Below, piece by piece: positions 24,098-32,518 of a stretch of DNA of 57,562 nucleotides. The position numbers and the translations under genes were made by a program. The notes below the pieces were generated by a model. That model was not told the origin of the DNA, searched no databases, and was given only the letters and a program-made list of their open reading frames with translations. The stretch covers positions 1 through 57,562 of the forward strand of contig USBN01000006.1 of assembly GCA_900552935.1 (NCBI GenBank), in the 5' to 3' direction. This stretch comes from an uncultured Coriobacteriaceae bacterium. Its GTDB lineage: Bacteria; Actinomycetota; Coriobacteriia; Coriobacteriales; Atopobiaceae. Within the stretch, counting starts at the first letter, position 1; every line of letters begins with the position of its first letter.

Positions 24098-25159
24098 TCA
24101 TTTCCGCGACTGATAGTTTGCAAGCTTACGCGCCGCCTTGTCGAGATCGCGTCGTGCCGTGTCACGCATCTCCGCACGAAGCTGCGCGCTTGGACTGTCA
24201 CTCTCGGAAAGGCCCGGATTCCTATCCTCGAAAGTGACCTCGCAACCGAGCGCGAGGATGTGGCGGGGGAGCCAGTCGGCGCGAAAGTAGGGAACATCCA
24301 CGAGGATGTGACCGTCTGGGTTTTCGCCTGCCGCGACGGCACCCTCCCAAGAGAGTACGGTCTTGGCTGCAAGGGGCGTGCAGGTGAGTCTCAGCACACC
24401 CATATCCGGCCGCTCTGCCCCGGAAACGCGCGCACGGACGGGCTTGTCCTCAAGCTTGACGTCAGACATGCCTTCGGCTCTAAACGTGCGAGCCGCTCGT
24501 GCGTCAAGGTCGTAGCCATCAATGAGCCAGCTGTCGTCGCCTATGCGTAGTGACAGGGGTACGAGGCGGCGCGTCTTAACGAGCGTGTCATTCTCACCGC
24601 GGTACTTGAAGGTGATGGGAAGCTGCTCAACCTCTGTGTTCTCGTCGTTCTCGCGCGTTCCGCGGACGATGGAGCGCGCGCAGGCAACCAGGGCGTGGTG
24701 AGCTTCGGCAGAGACTTTCGAGTCAAGCGGTTCGTTCGTACGGATGTAGCGGGTGGGGAAGAAAGTGTCTTCGAATTCGATTCGGAGGGGATCGCTCTCC
24801 TCAAATCCGAGGAGGTCGAATGCGTCTGCAAAAACGTTTGCCTGTTCGGTCGTGAGACGTAGCCGCCAGGGGTGGGTTGTGGCTGCCGTGGCGCAGATGT
24901 CACCACGCGACCCCTCGAGCGAATAGAAGGAGACGATGGGCTCGGAGGGGGAGTCCGACTTTGCCGGTGCGCCGTTGGCGAGGTCGTTCAGGATTTCCAG
25001 AACCCTCCCCTCGGTAATGCCGAGGAGTCGTGCGAGGTCGGCGGGGTTGGTGGTGCCGTGGGCGCGCCAAAGGGCGAAGACGACAGACAACATCTCGCTT
25101 AACCTGCGCTCGACGGGACGTCCTCGCTGCGCGCGAGGCTTATCAATGGTGTTCGTCAC
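24098..25159 (-). CDS. WYL-domain transcription regulator (second of pair)
   Basis: A 353-residue protein with an N-terminal winged HTH (residues about 20-65, NPADLARLLGITEGRVLEIL). A WYL domain lies around residues 180-235 (ITFKYRGENDTLVKTRRLVPL, WLIDGYDLDARAARTF), and a WCX C-terminus follows. It starts with GTG overlapping the upstream WYL gene by four bases (GTGA). Tandem WYL genes of this type are the PafB/PafC arrangement, in which the pair activates a RecA-independent DNA-damage response in mycobacteria. Orthology here is inferred; no proteasome genes are nearby. The adjacent helicase gene fits a repair theme. Confidence 0.82.
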   Translation of the reverse strand: MTNTIDKPRAQRGRPVERRLSEMLSVVFALWRAHGTTNPADLARLLGITEGRVLEILNDLANGAPAKSDSPSEPIVSFYSLEGSRGDICATAATTHPWRLRLTTEQANVFADAFDLLGFEESDPLRIEFEDTFFPTRYIRTNEPLDSKVSAEAHHALVACARSIVRGTRENDENTEVEQLPITFKYRGENDTLVKTRRLVPLSLRIGDDSWLIDGYDLDARAARTFRAEGMSDVKLEDKPVRARVSGAERPDMGVLRLTCTPLAAKTVLSWEGAVAAGENPDGHILVDVPYFRADWLPRHILALGCEVTFEDRNPGLSESDSPSAQLRAEMRDTARRDLDKAARKLANYQSRK

Positions 25160-26130
25160 GAAATCGCCCCCTCGAGAAGTCCCCTCCAGGAATCAACAAG
25201 TTCAGTGGGCTCAAGAGGCCAAACGCCCTGCTCCACACACCACTTCGCTGCCGCGTCGACGTCTTTTACGATGCCGGTCCACACGCAGGCGCCGCCCTGG
25301 CGACTTTGAATCGTTCCGGATTTGGGCCCAGATTTCTTGAACGCCTTGACCGCGTCTCGCCCAGCGTAAAGAACGGCTTCGACGTGGTCATCTCCAATTT
25401 CGAAGGGAAGAAGACGCCAGTCATTGATATCAAAGTCCGCAGGGATTTCGTAGCGATCGTCGCCCTCGCGCACCTTGACGCTCGTGGCGCGAGACAGGTT
25501 GTACGTGCGCATTGCGGGGTCTCTGCCCTCGCGCTCGCTCAGGCCAACGACGTACGTGGAGCCCTTGAGCGAAAACATGCCCATGGGGCGCAGAATGCGC
25601 TTCTTGGGGCGCTTGTCCGCGACAGCCTGATAGGTGAGCTCGACCGGAATCCTGGAACGCAAGGCGTCAGCCACGGTTTCCAGAATCAACGGATCGCAAT
25701 CCGTCTTGGGAGAGGCGACATCGCCGGGGCCGGCGCAGGTGGACAGCGTCACGCGTGGGATGGCTTCTCCGAGTGTCCTCCGTCCGGCGGTGGAAGGGCT
25801 CTCGGCAAGCGGGCGGAAGAGCGTGCCGAGGACGCGAGCATCCTCGTCGGCTTTTGCCGTGGGCTTGGCGAGAGAGCGCTGCCCGTCGAGTCGATAGCTT
25901 TTGGCGGTGCCATGGGTTTCCTCGACGAGGAAGATGCCTTCCTCCTCTAGCTTCAGGCAGTCGCGGCCAAATGTCTTGTGGAACGACGTGACGGCGACAT
26001 CACCGTAGAAGCGGTCCTTCAAATCAGAACCAGTCAGCGGTGTGCCTTCGGCAAGTTTGAGGGCCACGCGAGTGCGCAGGACTTCGCGGTGACCGATATG
26101 ACCGCCCTTATTCGGGGAGCTTTTGGCCAT
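25156..26130 (-). CDS. WYL-domain transcription regulator (first of pair)
   Basis: A 324-residue protein. The N-terminal region (residues 15-75) looks like a winged helix but is not a standard HTH_11. The WYL domain includes IPVELTYQAVADKRPKKRIL, RPMGMFSLKGSTYVVGL and RTYNLSRATSVKV. GAGGGGG five bases before the ATG at 26130 supports the start; the frame continues upstream without another such site. Probably forms a heterodimer with the following WYL protein, as PafB does with PafC. It is divergent from the membrane protein gene at 26.27 kb, and the 135-base gap must hold both promoters. Confidence 0.8.
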   Translation of the reverse strand: MAKSSPNKGGHIGHREVLRTRVALKLAEGTPLTGSDLKDRFYGDVAVTSFHKTFGRDCLKLEEEGIFLVEETHGTAKSYRLDGQRSLAKPTAKADEDARVLGTLFRPLAESPSTAGRRTLGEAIPRVTLSTCAGPGDVASPKTDCDPLILETVADALRSRIPVELTYQAVADKRPKKRILRPMGMFSLKGSTYVVGLSEREGRDPAMRTYNLSRATSVKVREGDDRYEIPADFDINDWRLLPFEIGDDHVEAVLYAGRDAVKAFKKSGPKSGTIQSRQGGACVWTGIVKDVDAAAKWCVEQGVWPLEPTELVDSWRGLLEGAIS

Positions 26131-26265
26131 GGTGTCCCCCTCACTTGAAGTTGGTGCTCCGACAGCTGTTACCATGTCAGCAATGATCACTCCTGGGTGT
26201 GCCCACATTTTATTATGGGTTATTCCGCCCCGGTGTGAACGGTGTTTCGCGGAAGGGGACATTAT

Positions 26266-27495
26266 TTGGCCACGAGAGGTGCAAACGGGCGTGCCGACGG
26301 TCGTCGAGGTCGTGTTGTCAACGATGGCAGAGACCGTCGTGCAGCCAGTCGACCCGCTAGCCACGCGCGCCGTCGCGCGCACGTGCGTGACGGCGCGCGG
26401 GAAAAGTCCGGGCTTCCCCTAGCTGCGAGAATGGCCATCGTATTGGCCGTAGTGGTGGCGCTTGGCACGGGAGGCTTCTTCGCATGGCGCTTCCTCACCG
26501 GTGGGATGCAAGCCCGCGAACAAATCAACCTTGCGATCAAGGCTGTCCAGGAGGCGGATACCGTGATCGTTGAGGTTAACGATGCCGTGAGCTCTCCGAT
26601 TGGCGACACCGCCTCTTTTACGGACGAACAACTCAGCTCTGGGTCGAGGTCCGCGACCGAGGCACTTGCGCGCGCTTCCGATCACATTTCGCGTGCCCGT
26701 GGCCTCAACGAGTTCCTTGACGATGACCAGCGCGCGGTCCTTTCTGCGCTTGATGATTCGATTTCGGCGCGTAAGTCCATGCTTGGAGCCGGGCAGGTAA
26801 TCGTGAGCGTCGATGCCTCCGTGGGCAAGGCGCGCAACCTGCTTGAGCAGTCACTTGCCAAGGCGGCCTCGGCGGATGCGAAGGCCAGGGAGGCGACGAC
26901 CGCGGCGAACGAGTACGCGAAGCACCTTGCTGGGCAAGAGAGCCAGCAGGCGGATGCAAACGTGCCGGTGACTATCGACAATGAGGCGATTTCCCTTCTT
27001 AACGAGGCAAACGATTTGCTCGGACAGGCAAAGTCGGCTTTTGGCGATGCTGATTACAGCGCTTACGAGGCCTACCTTTCCAAAAAGGTGGAAGCGGCGC
27101 AGCTGATGCTCGAAGCTGACTCGGCGATTCTGTCCGGCGACTTCGAGAGGGCGGGGGAGTGTGTCACCAAATACAACGAGATGGATGCCGCGGCTTCTGA
27201 GCTTGCTGCCGCTCTGCCCGCAGCGACCAACGATGTTTTCCTCGACCCATACACGCGACTGACGAGTGCCGAGCGCGAGAGCTATCTCGCCGCTCAGCAG
27301 AAGGCAACCGAGGCCGACGCTCTCGTGCGCAAGTATCTGGGTGTTGGAGTCAGCGTGGCCACGGCTGATCCCGCGGCTGCGTCTTCGACGCCGGGCTCAG
27401 TCGCAGCAACTGCCGCGGGCGCCGCCGGGGATTCAGCGGCGAGCGATGTGTCTGCATCAGATTCCCCCACAATCCAGGACCCTTCTGCTTCCTAG
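26266..27495 (+). CDS. Membrane-anchored helical protein of unknown function
   Basis: About 409 residues starting at a TTG with GGAAGGGGA six bases upstream. A GTG at 26242 would add eight residues but has no ribosome-binding site. The N-terminal 45 residues are strongly basic (Arg/Gly rich). One membrane segment follows (MAIVLAVVVALGTGGFFAW), then about 280 residues of Ala/Glu/Ser-rich helix with a coiled-coil look. The tail is Ser/Ala/Thr-rich and disordered. Predicted topology puts the helical part outside. No catalytic motif or known family is evident. The next gene encodes another membrane protein with a long disordered region. Confidence 0.65.
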   Translation: MATRGANGRADGRRGRVVNDGRDRRAASRPASHARRRAHVRDGAREKSGLPLAARMAIVLAVVVALGTGGFFAWRFLTGGMQAREQINLAIKAVQEADTVIVEVNDAVSSPIGDTASFTDEQLSSGSRSATEALARASDHISRARGLNEFLDDDQRAVLSALDDSISARKSMLGAGQVIVSVDASVGKARNLLEQSLAKAASADAKAREATTAANEYAKHLAGQESQQADANVPVTIDNEAISLLNEANDLLGQAKSAFGDADYSAYEAYLSKKVEAAQLMLEADSAILSGDFERAGECVTKYNEMDAAASELAAALPAATNDVFLDPYTRLTSAERESYLAAQQKATEADALVRKYLGVGVSVATADPAAASSTPGSVAATAAGAAGDSAASDVSASDSPTIQDPSAS

Positions 27496-27695
27496 GCCGA
27501 CCGAAGATGCATTATTGCCTGCTATTTATGATGATTCTGGCCAACCGTTTCTAGTTTCTTGTCACTGGCCCCTGAGCACTTACCGTGCAGGGATGCCGCA
27601 TATGATGCCCCCGCTCTGCGAAATGTGCAGGCAGACGTATACTCTTGACCAACGATTGCAGGTAGCGGCGCTACCGCTATTTGGAAGGTGAACGG

Positions 27696-30293
27696 ATGAG
27701 CGTTACGAAGGAATATCTCGAGTCCCTCGACTCTGAGGTTGGCATTGCACCGGCTAGCAGCCAAGAAGAGCTTGATTGCGCGCAGTATCTGGCGGGGGTC
27801 TTCTCCTCTCACGGTATCGATCCGCAAATCCAGGACTTCACTGCGCCGTCATTTGGCTATCTGCCGTACGGCGTCGTGATGGTGCTCCTGTTCGTGGGCG
27901 TCGTGTTTGCGGGGCTTGGCCAGGTTGCCACGCTCGCCGTCGGTATCATTCTCGTGCTAGCTTCCGTGGCTCTGCTCGTCATGACCTACAACGGCAAGGA
28001 CGTTATCTCGAAGGCGAGCCCGCGTTCTCATAGCCAGAACGTCGTCGCCCTTCATAAGGCTGAGGGGAAGGGCAATTCGCGCAACCGCCCCATCGTAATC
28101 GTTGCTCACTATGACACGCAGCGCCTCGACCTCCTTTCCCGCCCCGAACTGGCCGTGATCAAGAAGTATCTTGCCGTTGCCGCTCCGTATACCGTCTGCG
28201 TTACCGCTCTGTGCGTCTTCGTCCAGCTCCTGGGCTTCCTTCCCGAGGCTGCGCGCCGTACCTTCTGGGTTATTGGCATCATCGCCGCTCTTCCCATGCT
28301 CCTCTGGGGCATTGCCCTTATCGCCTCTCGATTCCTTCCCTATGCTGCCGGCGGCGTTGACAACAAGTCTTCGCTCGCAGCCATGCTTGGCGTGCTCGAT
28401 CGCGTGAGTCCCGTTGCCAGGCGCTCTGCCACTCCTTCCGAGTCCAAGTCTGACGAGGCGGAGGAGGAGGGAGCTCCCGTTCGCGACTCTGCCGTTCGTC
28501 CGGCTCGCCGCGAGCCGGCCATGCGCCGCGAGGTCGAGGAAATCATCGGTGCCCGTCACGGCGAGACCATCCTTCGTGAGCTCGGCATCCTTCCTGAGGA
28601 TTGCGACATCACCTATATCGAGCCCGAGGTTCGTCTCGTTCCCGTTGACGAACCCGACATCGAGGAAGGTCTCGACCGCATCACGGACCCCTCCGCCACG
28701 TCCGACCTTCCCCTTGTATCCGAGGATGGGGCCACCGACGTCACGCAGGGCGAGGTTGATGACGATGCCGCGGTTGATCCTGGCGCAACGGCACCGATGG
28801 AGGTCGTCGCCGAGGAAGCTGACCCGGATGCCACAAGGCCCATGCCCGTGGTCGACGACGCTCCTCGCATTGATGCCGCCGAGGTTTCCCTTGACCCCGC
28901 GACCCTGAATCAGCTCGAGGATGGCGAGAGCGTCTCCGAGGGGCCGACCGTCGAGAATGATCAGTCCGGCATTACCAATATGGCCGAGGAGAGCGACGAG
29001 GATGCCGCCGAGGCAACGCGTCCCGAGCGTCCGCGTCCCTCCGCGGTCGAGGATCCGGAATGGGGGCACAGCACGTATGTCCCCAAGGCGCATCCCGCCG
29101 CTGGTAATGTCGCCCGCCGTGCTGCGCTTTTCGACCTTCCTGACCCCCTTGCGAAAGAGAACGACCCCTTCGCTCCCCCTGCTGAGGCCGCGCCGGCTGC
29201 CACCTATGTCGCTCCCGCGACGGTACGTCTCGACGACGATACCGACGCCACGCAATTCGTCCCTGCGAATCAGGCGGCATCTCGTCCCGTTGCTGATGAC
29301 ATTCAGGTGCTGTCCGCTCCGGTCGAGAGCCATCAGGAACAGCCCGCTCGAAAGAAGCGCCTGGGCGGACTCTTCGGGAAGAAACGTCGCCAGCAGCAGG
29401 AGTCCATGTCCGAGTGGCTCGGTGTTGACGAGGACTATGATGCCAAGGCGTCTGGCGAAGGCATCGGTTCCTGGGATAACTTCAACGACGACAACCTTGA
29501 GCACCATGGCGGTGGCTACAAGGGTGGCGCCGCTCTGAACGTCAACCTTCGTGGCCTCAAGGACAAGATTTCAAGTCTTCGTCCGGGTGACGCTGCGGAG
29601 GAGGCCGAGCAACCCTCCGACGAGGAAGCGCCGTTCGACGATGCTGCGGGCCTTGACGTCATTCCCGGCGAGAACCCCGTCGCCGAAGCTCCACAGGAGC
29701 CCGAGAACGCCGATGACTCTTACGAGCCCGAAGCGTATGACCCTGAGGCTCCGATGCCCGAGGTTCCCGCCGAGGTCAGCGAAGCCATCAACGAAACCAA
29801 TGTTGATCGCAAGCTTCGTGATGCGATTCTCGCGATGAGCGATGATGACCTCCGTGCTCACGACATTTGGTTTGTCGCGACCGGCGCTTCCGCGTTTGGC
29901 CACGCTGGCATCAAAGACTTCATTGCCAAGAACCGCAAGTCGCTTCGTGGTGCGTTCGTCATCAACCTCGAGTGCGTCGGTGCCGGAGATCTCACGCTTC
30001 TCACGAACGAGGGCCTCGGTGCTCCTCGCCGTGCAGACCGTCGTTTGGCGAGGCTGATTTCCTCCGTTGCCTCTGACCTCCATCTCGACCTGGGCCAGCT
30101 ATCTCGCACCTGGGCTGACACCGAGGCGACTCCGCTCATGCGCAGCCACCTCCGTGCCGTCACGCTCATGGGCCTTGGCGACAACGAGCTCCCCGCCTTT
30201 GCCCACACCGCGGATGATGTCCCGGAGAACGTGAATCCTGAGCAGGTCGAGAACGTCTGCGCCCTCATCATGGAGACGATTCGCCGCTCGTAG
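27696..30293 (+). CDS. M28-type peptidase-like membrane protein with acidic insert, probably inactive
   Basis: An 865-residue protein, start chosen at the ATG at 27696 after GGAAGGTGA. Residues 1-240 and 700-865 match an interrupted M28 aminopeptidase fold. HxD metal ligands are in VIVAHYDT (H138, D140), the bridging Asp in GGVDNKSS (D222), NLECVG, and a C-terminal His in AFAHTADDV. Two pairs of membrane segments (about 58-97 and 160-215) are inserted between these. Residues about 240-700 are an acidic, disordered Pro/Glu/Asp-rich insert. Where active enzymes have the adjacent Glu-Glu (general base and zinc ligand), this protein reads TGASAFGHAG, so catalysis is doubtful. It may be a scaffold or a regulatory pseudo-enzyme. 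Confidence 0.72.
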   Translation: MSVTKEYLESLDSEVGIAPASSQEELDCAQYLAGVFSSHGIDPQIQDFTAPSFGYLPYGVVMVLLFVGVVFAGLGQVATLAVGIILVLASVALLVMTYNGKDVISKASPRSHSQNVVALHKAEGKGNSRNRPIVIVAHYDTQRLDLLSRPELAVIKKYLAVAAPYTVCVTALCVFVQLLGFLPEAARRTFWVIGIIAALPMLLWGIALIASRFLPYAAGGVDNKSSLAAMLGVLDRVSPVARRSATPSESKSDEAEEEGAPVRDSAVRPARREPAMRREVEEIIGARHGETILRELGILPEDCDITYIEPEVRLVPVDEPDIEEGLDRITDPSATSDLPLVSEDGATDVTQGEVDDDAAVDPGATAPMEVVAEEADPDATRPMPVVDDAPRIDAAEVSLDPATLNQLEDGESVSEGPTVENDQSGITNMAEESDEDAAEATRPERPRPSAVEDPEWGHSTYVPKAHPAAGNVARRAALFDLPDPLAKENDPFAPPAEAAPAATYVAPATVRLDDDTDATQFVPANQAASRPVADDIQVLSAPVESHQEQPARKKRLGGLFGKKRRQQQESMSEWLGVDEDYDAKASGEGIGSWDNFNDDNLEHHGGGYKGGAALNVNLRGLKDKISSLRPGDAAEEAEQPSDEEAPFDDAAGLDVIPGENPVAEAPQEPENADDSYEPEAYDPEAPMPEVPAEVSEAINETNVDRKLRDAILAMSDDDLRAHDIWFVATGASAFGHAGIKDFIAKNRKSLRGAFVINLECVGAGDLTLLTNEGLGAPRRADRRLARLISSVASDLHLDLGQLSRTWADTEATPLMRSHLRAVTLMGLGDNELPAFAHTADDVPENVNPEQVENVCALIMETIRRS

Positions 30294-31065
30294 GCCGGAT
30301 CTCGACAAACACGAGTAGCGTCCGATCACGCTGGCCACTTTGTTCTGACGAACAGGTGGCCAGCGTGATTGTTTTTTGGGCGCCAAGACACAACACTCGG
30401 GCGTCAGCCGCTCTCGCGGTCGAATTGCAGAGGATGCTCGAAAGCCAGTTTCTTAGTTCCGTCTCGCTGCATGCATCAAATGTCTGTATCTTCTGGTACG
30501 TTTTATCGACTTTGAGGGCGCAGAGGGGCTTGAGGGTGGATATGCCGTCGGTCGTTTTCCATTCAAGTGTGCCGATACGGTCGAACTCTTCCTGTCGCCA
30601 AGTCTCGGCGATGGGGGAGAACTGTCTTCCCGTTGTTCCCATTCGGTGGGCATAGACGAGTTTTTGAAGCCTCGCATTTGAGCAGCGCCAATCGAGGAAG
30701 GGACAACCTGATCTTGATGAGTTGCCCCAGATGTCATGAGACAGATAGAAGGAGGGGTCGCTTTCGTGCGCTTGCGCGACGGGATAGTCGATGCTTGTGC
30801 CATTGACGCGCAGCCATGCCACAGCACCGTCTGGTAATAACGGTGTTGCCGTGCTGCCGTCGCTCGACTCGCTTTGATACTCTTCCGCTACTCGCTCGTA
30901 TCTCCATTCGGTTATTTCGTCTGCGGTAACTTCATGTGTTCCAAAGATTACCAAGACCAATCCGGTTAGCAGCAACGTGATAGAGCACGCAAATCCCGCG
31001 ATGCTTGGCAAGTCAGCCGCAAGTCCCACGCCGCTGGGCAGGGTCTTCTTTCGCCCCGTTTCCAT
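30268..31065 (-). CDS. Class B-like sortase
   Basis: A 265-residue membrane-anchored transpeptidase. A signal-anchor lies at about 22-41 (IAGFACSITLLLTGLVLVIF). The catalytic triad is H140 (VYAHRMGTTG), C238 (ITLATC) and R248 (QRDRTLLV). SIDYPVAQAHESDPSFYLSHDIWGN.. and FLDWR follow the class B pattern. The start ATG has AAAGGAGAG three bases upstream. It is the last gene of a leftward surface-protein locus whose anchored member carries LAQTG. Its 3' end converges with the M28-like gene and overlaps it by 26 bases. Several extra cysteines (C121, C128, C182, C199, C213, C226) are unusual for a sortase. Confidence 0.87.
   Translation of the reverse strand: METGRKKTLPSGVGLAADLPSIAGFACSITLLLTGLVLVIFGTHEVTADEITEWRYERVAEEYQSESSDGSTATPLLPDGAVAWLRVNGTSIDYPVAQAHESDPSFYLSHDIWGNSSRSGCPFLDWRCSNARLQKLVYAHRMGTTGRQFSPIAETWRQEEFDRIGTLEWKTTDGISTLKPLCALKVDKTYQKIQTFDACSETELRNWLSSILCNSTARAADARVLCLGAQKTITLATCSSEQSGQRDRTLLVFVEIRPTSGESSP
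30325..30377 (+). terminator. Terminator of the M28-like gene, embedded in sortase coding sequence
   Basis: A 14-bp perfect inverted repeat (30325-30338 with 30356-30369), loop 17 bases, is followed by TGTTTTTT on the plus strand, 32 bases after the M28-like stop codon. The same bases encode, on the minus strand, the sortase segment around its catalytic cysteine. Confidence 0.8.
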
Positions 31066-31077
31066 TCGCTCTCCTTT

Positions 31078-31143
31078 CTGGCGAGAAAGACCAACGCGTC
31101 AAGCTCCACCCTCCCCTCTGGCGAGAAAGACCAACGCCTCAAG
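31078..31143 (-). repeat. Two 26-base direct repeats in the sortase leader
   Basis: Copies at 31078-31103 and 31118-31143 differ at a single base (CTGGCGAGAAAGACCAACGC is shared). Their 40-base period is close to four helical turns. They lie just upstream of the sortase ribosome-binding site and could be regulator-binding or RNA elements. Confidence 0.75.
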
Positions 31144-31199
31144 CGGCTCGCGGGGCGGAGACAAGAAGGTGCGCCACCTTGCCGCCTGCCCGCGAGCCG
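31144..31199 (-). promoter_or_regulatory. Strong hairpin between surface-protein gene and sortase
   Basis: CGGCTCGCGGG (31144-31154) pairs with CCCGCGAGCCG (31189-31199). A second inner stem AAGGTG/CACCTT has a CGC loop. It begins five bases after the surface-protein stop codon and lacks a T-run. It may attenuate read-through or protect the upstream mRNA, keeping sortase expression low relative to substrates. Confidence 0.65.
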
Positions 31200-31204
31200 T
31201 CGGC

Positions 31205-32518
31205 TCACGATGCTCGCTCGAACGTGTAGGAGATTGAGCAGAACTCAACGGGCCCTGTCGCAGCCTCCTGGGCGCGCTGCCTCCACTCACCCGTGCCAGA
31301 GACGCTAGAGATGCTGAGCGCGAGCTCCTTGCTTCCCGATCTTGCGATTTCGAGGGTCGCCCCCGGTTTATCCCCTCCATCCCACGAGTGGATGACTTTG
31401 CCCGCATCGGAGAGCTGCCAAGAGGCGTCGCCGGGCGTGCCGGTCGTTTCGATTTGCGAGGCCCTTACGTCTACGACGGATAGGTTCTCGATGGCGTAAC
31501 CGCCGGGAACCGCCACCGTGCCATCGGAGAGAATCCTGCAAGGAAGCAGTGAGGGAACTCTGACGGCTATGGTCGGGCTGTATGTCGCGGTTACGGTCAT
31601 GTCCTTGCCGACGGATGAGAAGTCCTCGCTCCAGCCATCGAAATGCCAACCCTCATGGCTCGGTGCCTCGGGAGATGTGGCGCCGCTTCCCTCGTCAACG
31701 GTCTCTTCCCCGAGCTTGTCTCCGGTGACTCCGTCGACGAAGGTAACGGTCCAGATTTTCTGGAACTTCGCCGAGATCGTGTGGTCGCTCGTGACGTTTG
31801 AGAAGGTGTAGGTGTCTCTAGTCCCCACGGATTCACCGTCTACGAACACGTCCTTGATGCGCCAGCCAGGCGAAGGCGTGATGGTGTACTCCTTTGAGTC
31901 CCCTGCTGATACGAGACTATGTCCTGCCGGACTAATTGAACCGCCTGCGCCTGCCTCCGCGGAGATGCGATAGGGGATGTCGATGTAGAAGTCCCAGCCT
32001 GCTACTGTTCCCGCCGAGTCTCGGAAGATGTTCTCGACCGATGTGATGTGGTGGCTTCCTCCACCACGCACCGCGAAGCTGGCCTTTTGGGAGATTGAGT
32101 CTCCTTTATAAGCCTTGGAATTCCAATCGGGCCCGATGTAGGCGCACTGTGTGCCGTTGTCATAGATGGTCTTCGTCGTTGTCCACCAAGCGCTGCCGTT
32201 CTTGCAATAGATCTCGGTTTTGATGTCGACCTGAACGGTCCCCTCGGGGTTGGCGTCGGGATGGATGTAATAGGCACAGGTTTGGATGGCCGTGCCACCC
32301 TCGCTGCGCTTGACCTCAACCCATTTGCCGGTTGGCGAAGACTGGGCTTTTGCGGGGGCACGTCTCGGAAGAGATCCCGTCTGCTGCTGGGGAAAGGTGA
32401 CTACCACGTCGTCGTCGAGCACCTCGATATCGTCTGCCAAGGCAGCGCTGGGTGCGGAGATCATCGCGAGGCACGTTACCGTTGCGAGTACGGCGAGGAC
32501 CTTCCTAAGCCTACGCAT
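31205..32518 (-). CDS. Secreted surface protein with InlB-type repeats
   Basis: A 437-residue protein. A Sec signal peptide (residues 1-28, cleavage after ALA) is followed by a domain with paired cysteines (TCAYYI, IYCKNG, CAYIG). A glycine-rich repeat comes next (GGSISPAGHSLVSAG through DHTISAKF), then an InlB B-type repeat (VTFVDGVTGDKLGEETVDEG, HFDGWSED, VTATY). The C-terminal domain (about 320-437) shares V-P-x-x-x-P, SDGT, P and IENLS with the 208-residue protein at 33.4 kb. It has no LPXTG or membrane anchor of its own, so it is probably held at the surface by partners. GGAAGGAGG precedes the ATG; it overlaps the LAQTG gene by eight bases. Confidence 0.82.
   Translation of the reverse strand: MRRLRKVLAVLATVTCLAMISAPSAALADDIEVLDDDVVVTFPQQQTGSLPRRAPAKAQSSPTGKWVEVKRSEGGTAIQTCAYYIHPDANPEGTVQVDIKTEIYCKNGSAWWTTTKTIYDNGTQCAYIGPDWNSKAYKGDSISQKASFAVRGGGSHHITSVENIFRDSAGTVAGWDFYIDIPYRISAEAGAGGSISPAGHSLVSAGDSKEYTITPSPGWRIKDVFVDGESVGTRDTYTFSNVTSDHTISAKFQKIWTVTFVDGVTGDKLGEETVDEGSGATSPEAPSHEGWHFDGWSEDFSSVGKDMTVTATYSPTIAVRVPSLLPCRILSDGTVAVPGGYAIENLSVVDVRASQIETTGTPGDASWQLSDAGKVIHSWDGGDKPGATLEIARSGSKELALSISSVSGTGEWRQRAQEAATGPVEFCSISYTFERAS

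Noticed and set aside
27957..29507. 516-codon frame antisense to the M28-like gene
   Set aside because: Arises opposite the repetitive acidic insert; no start signals.
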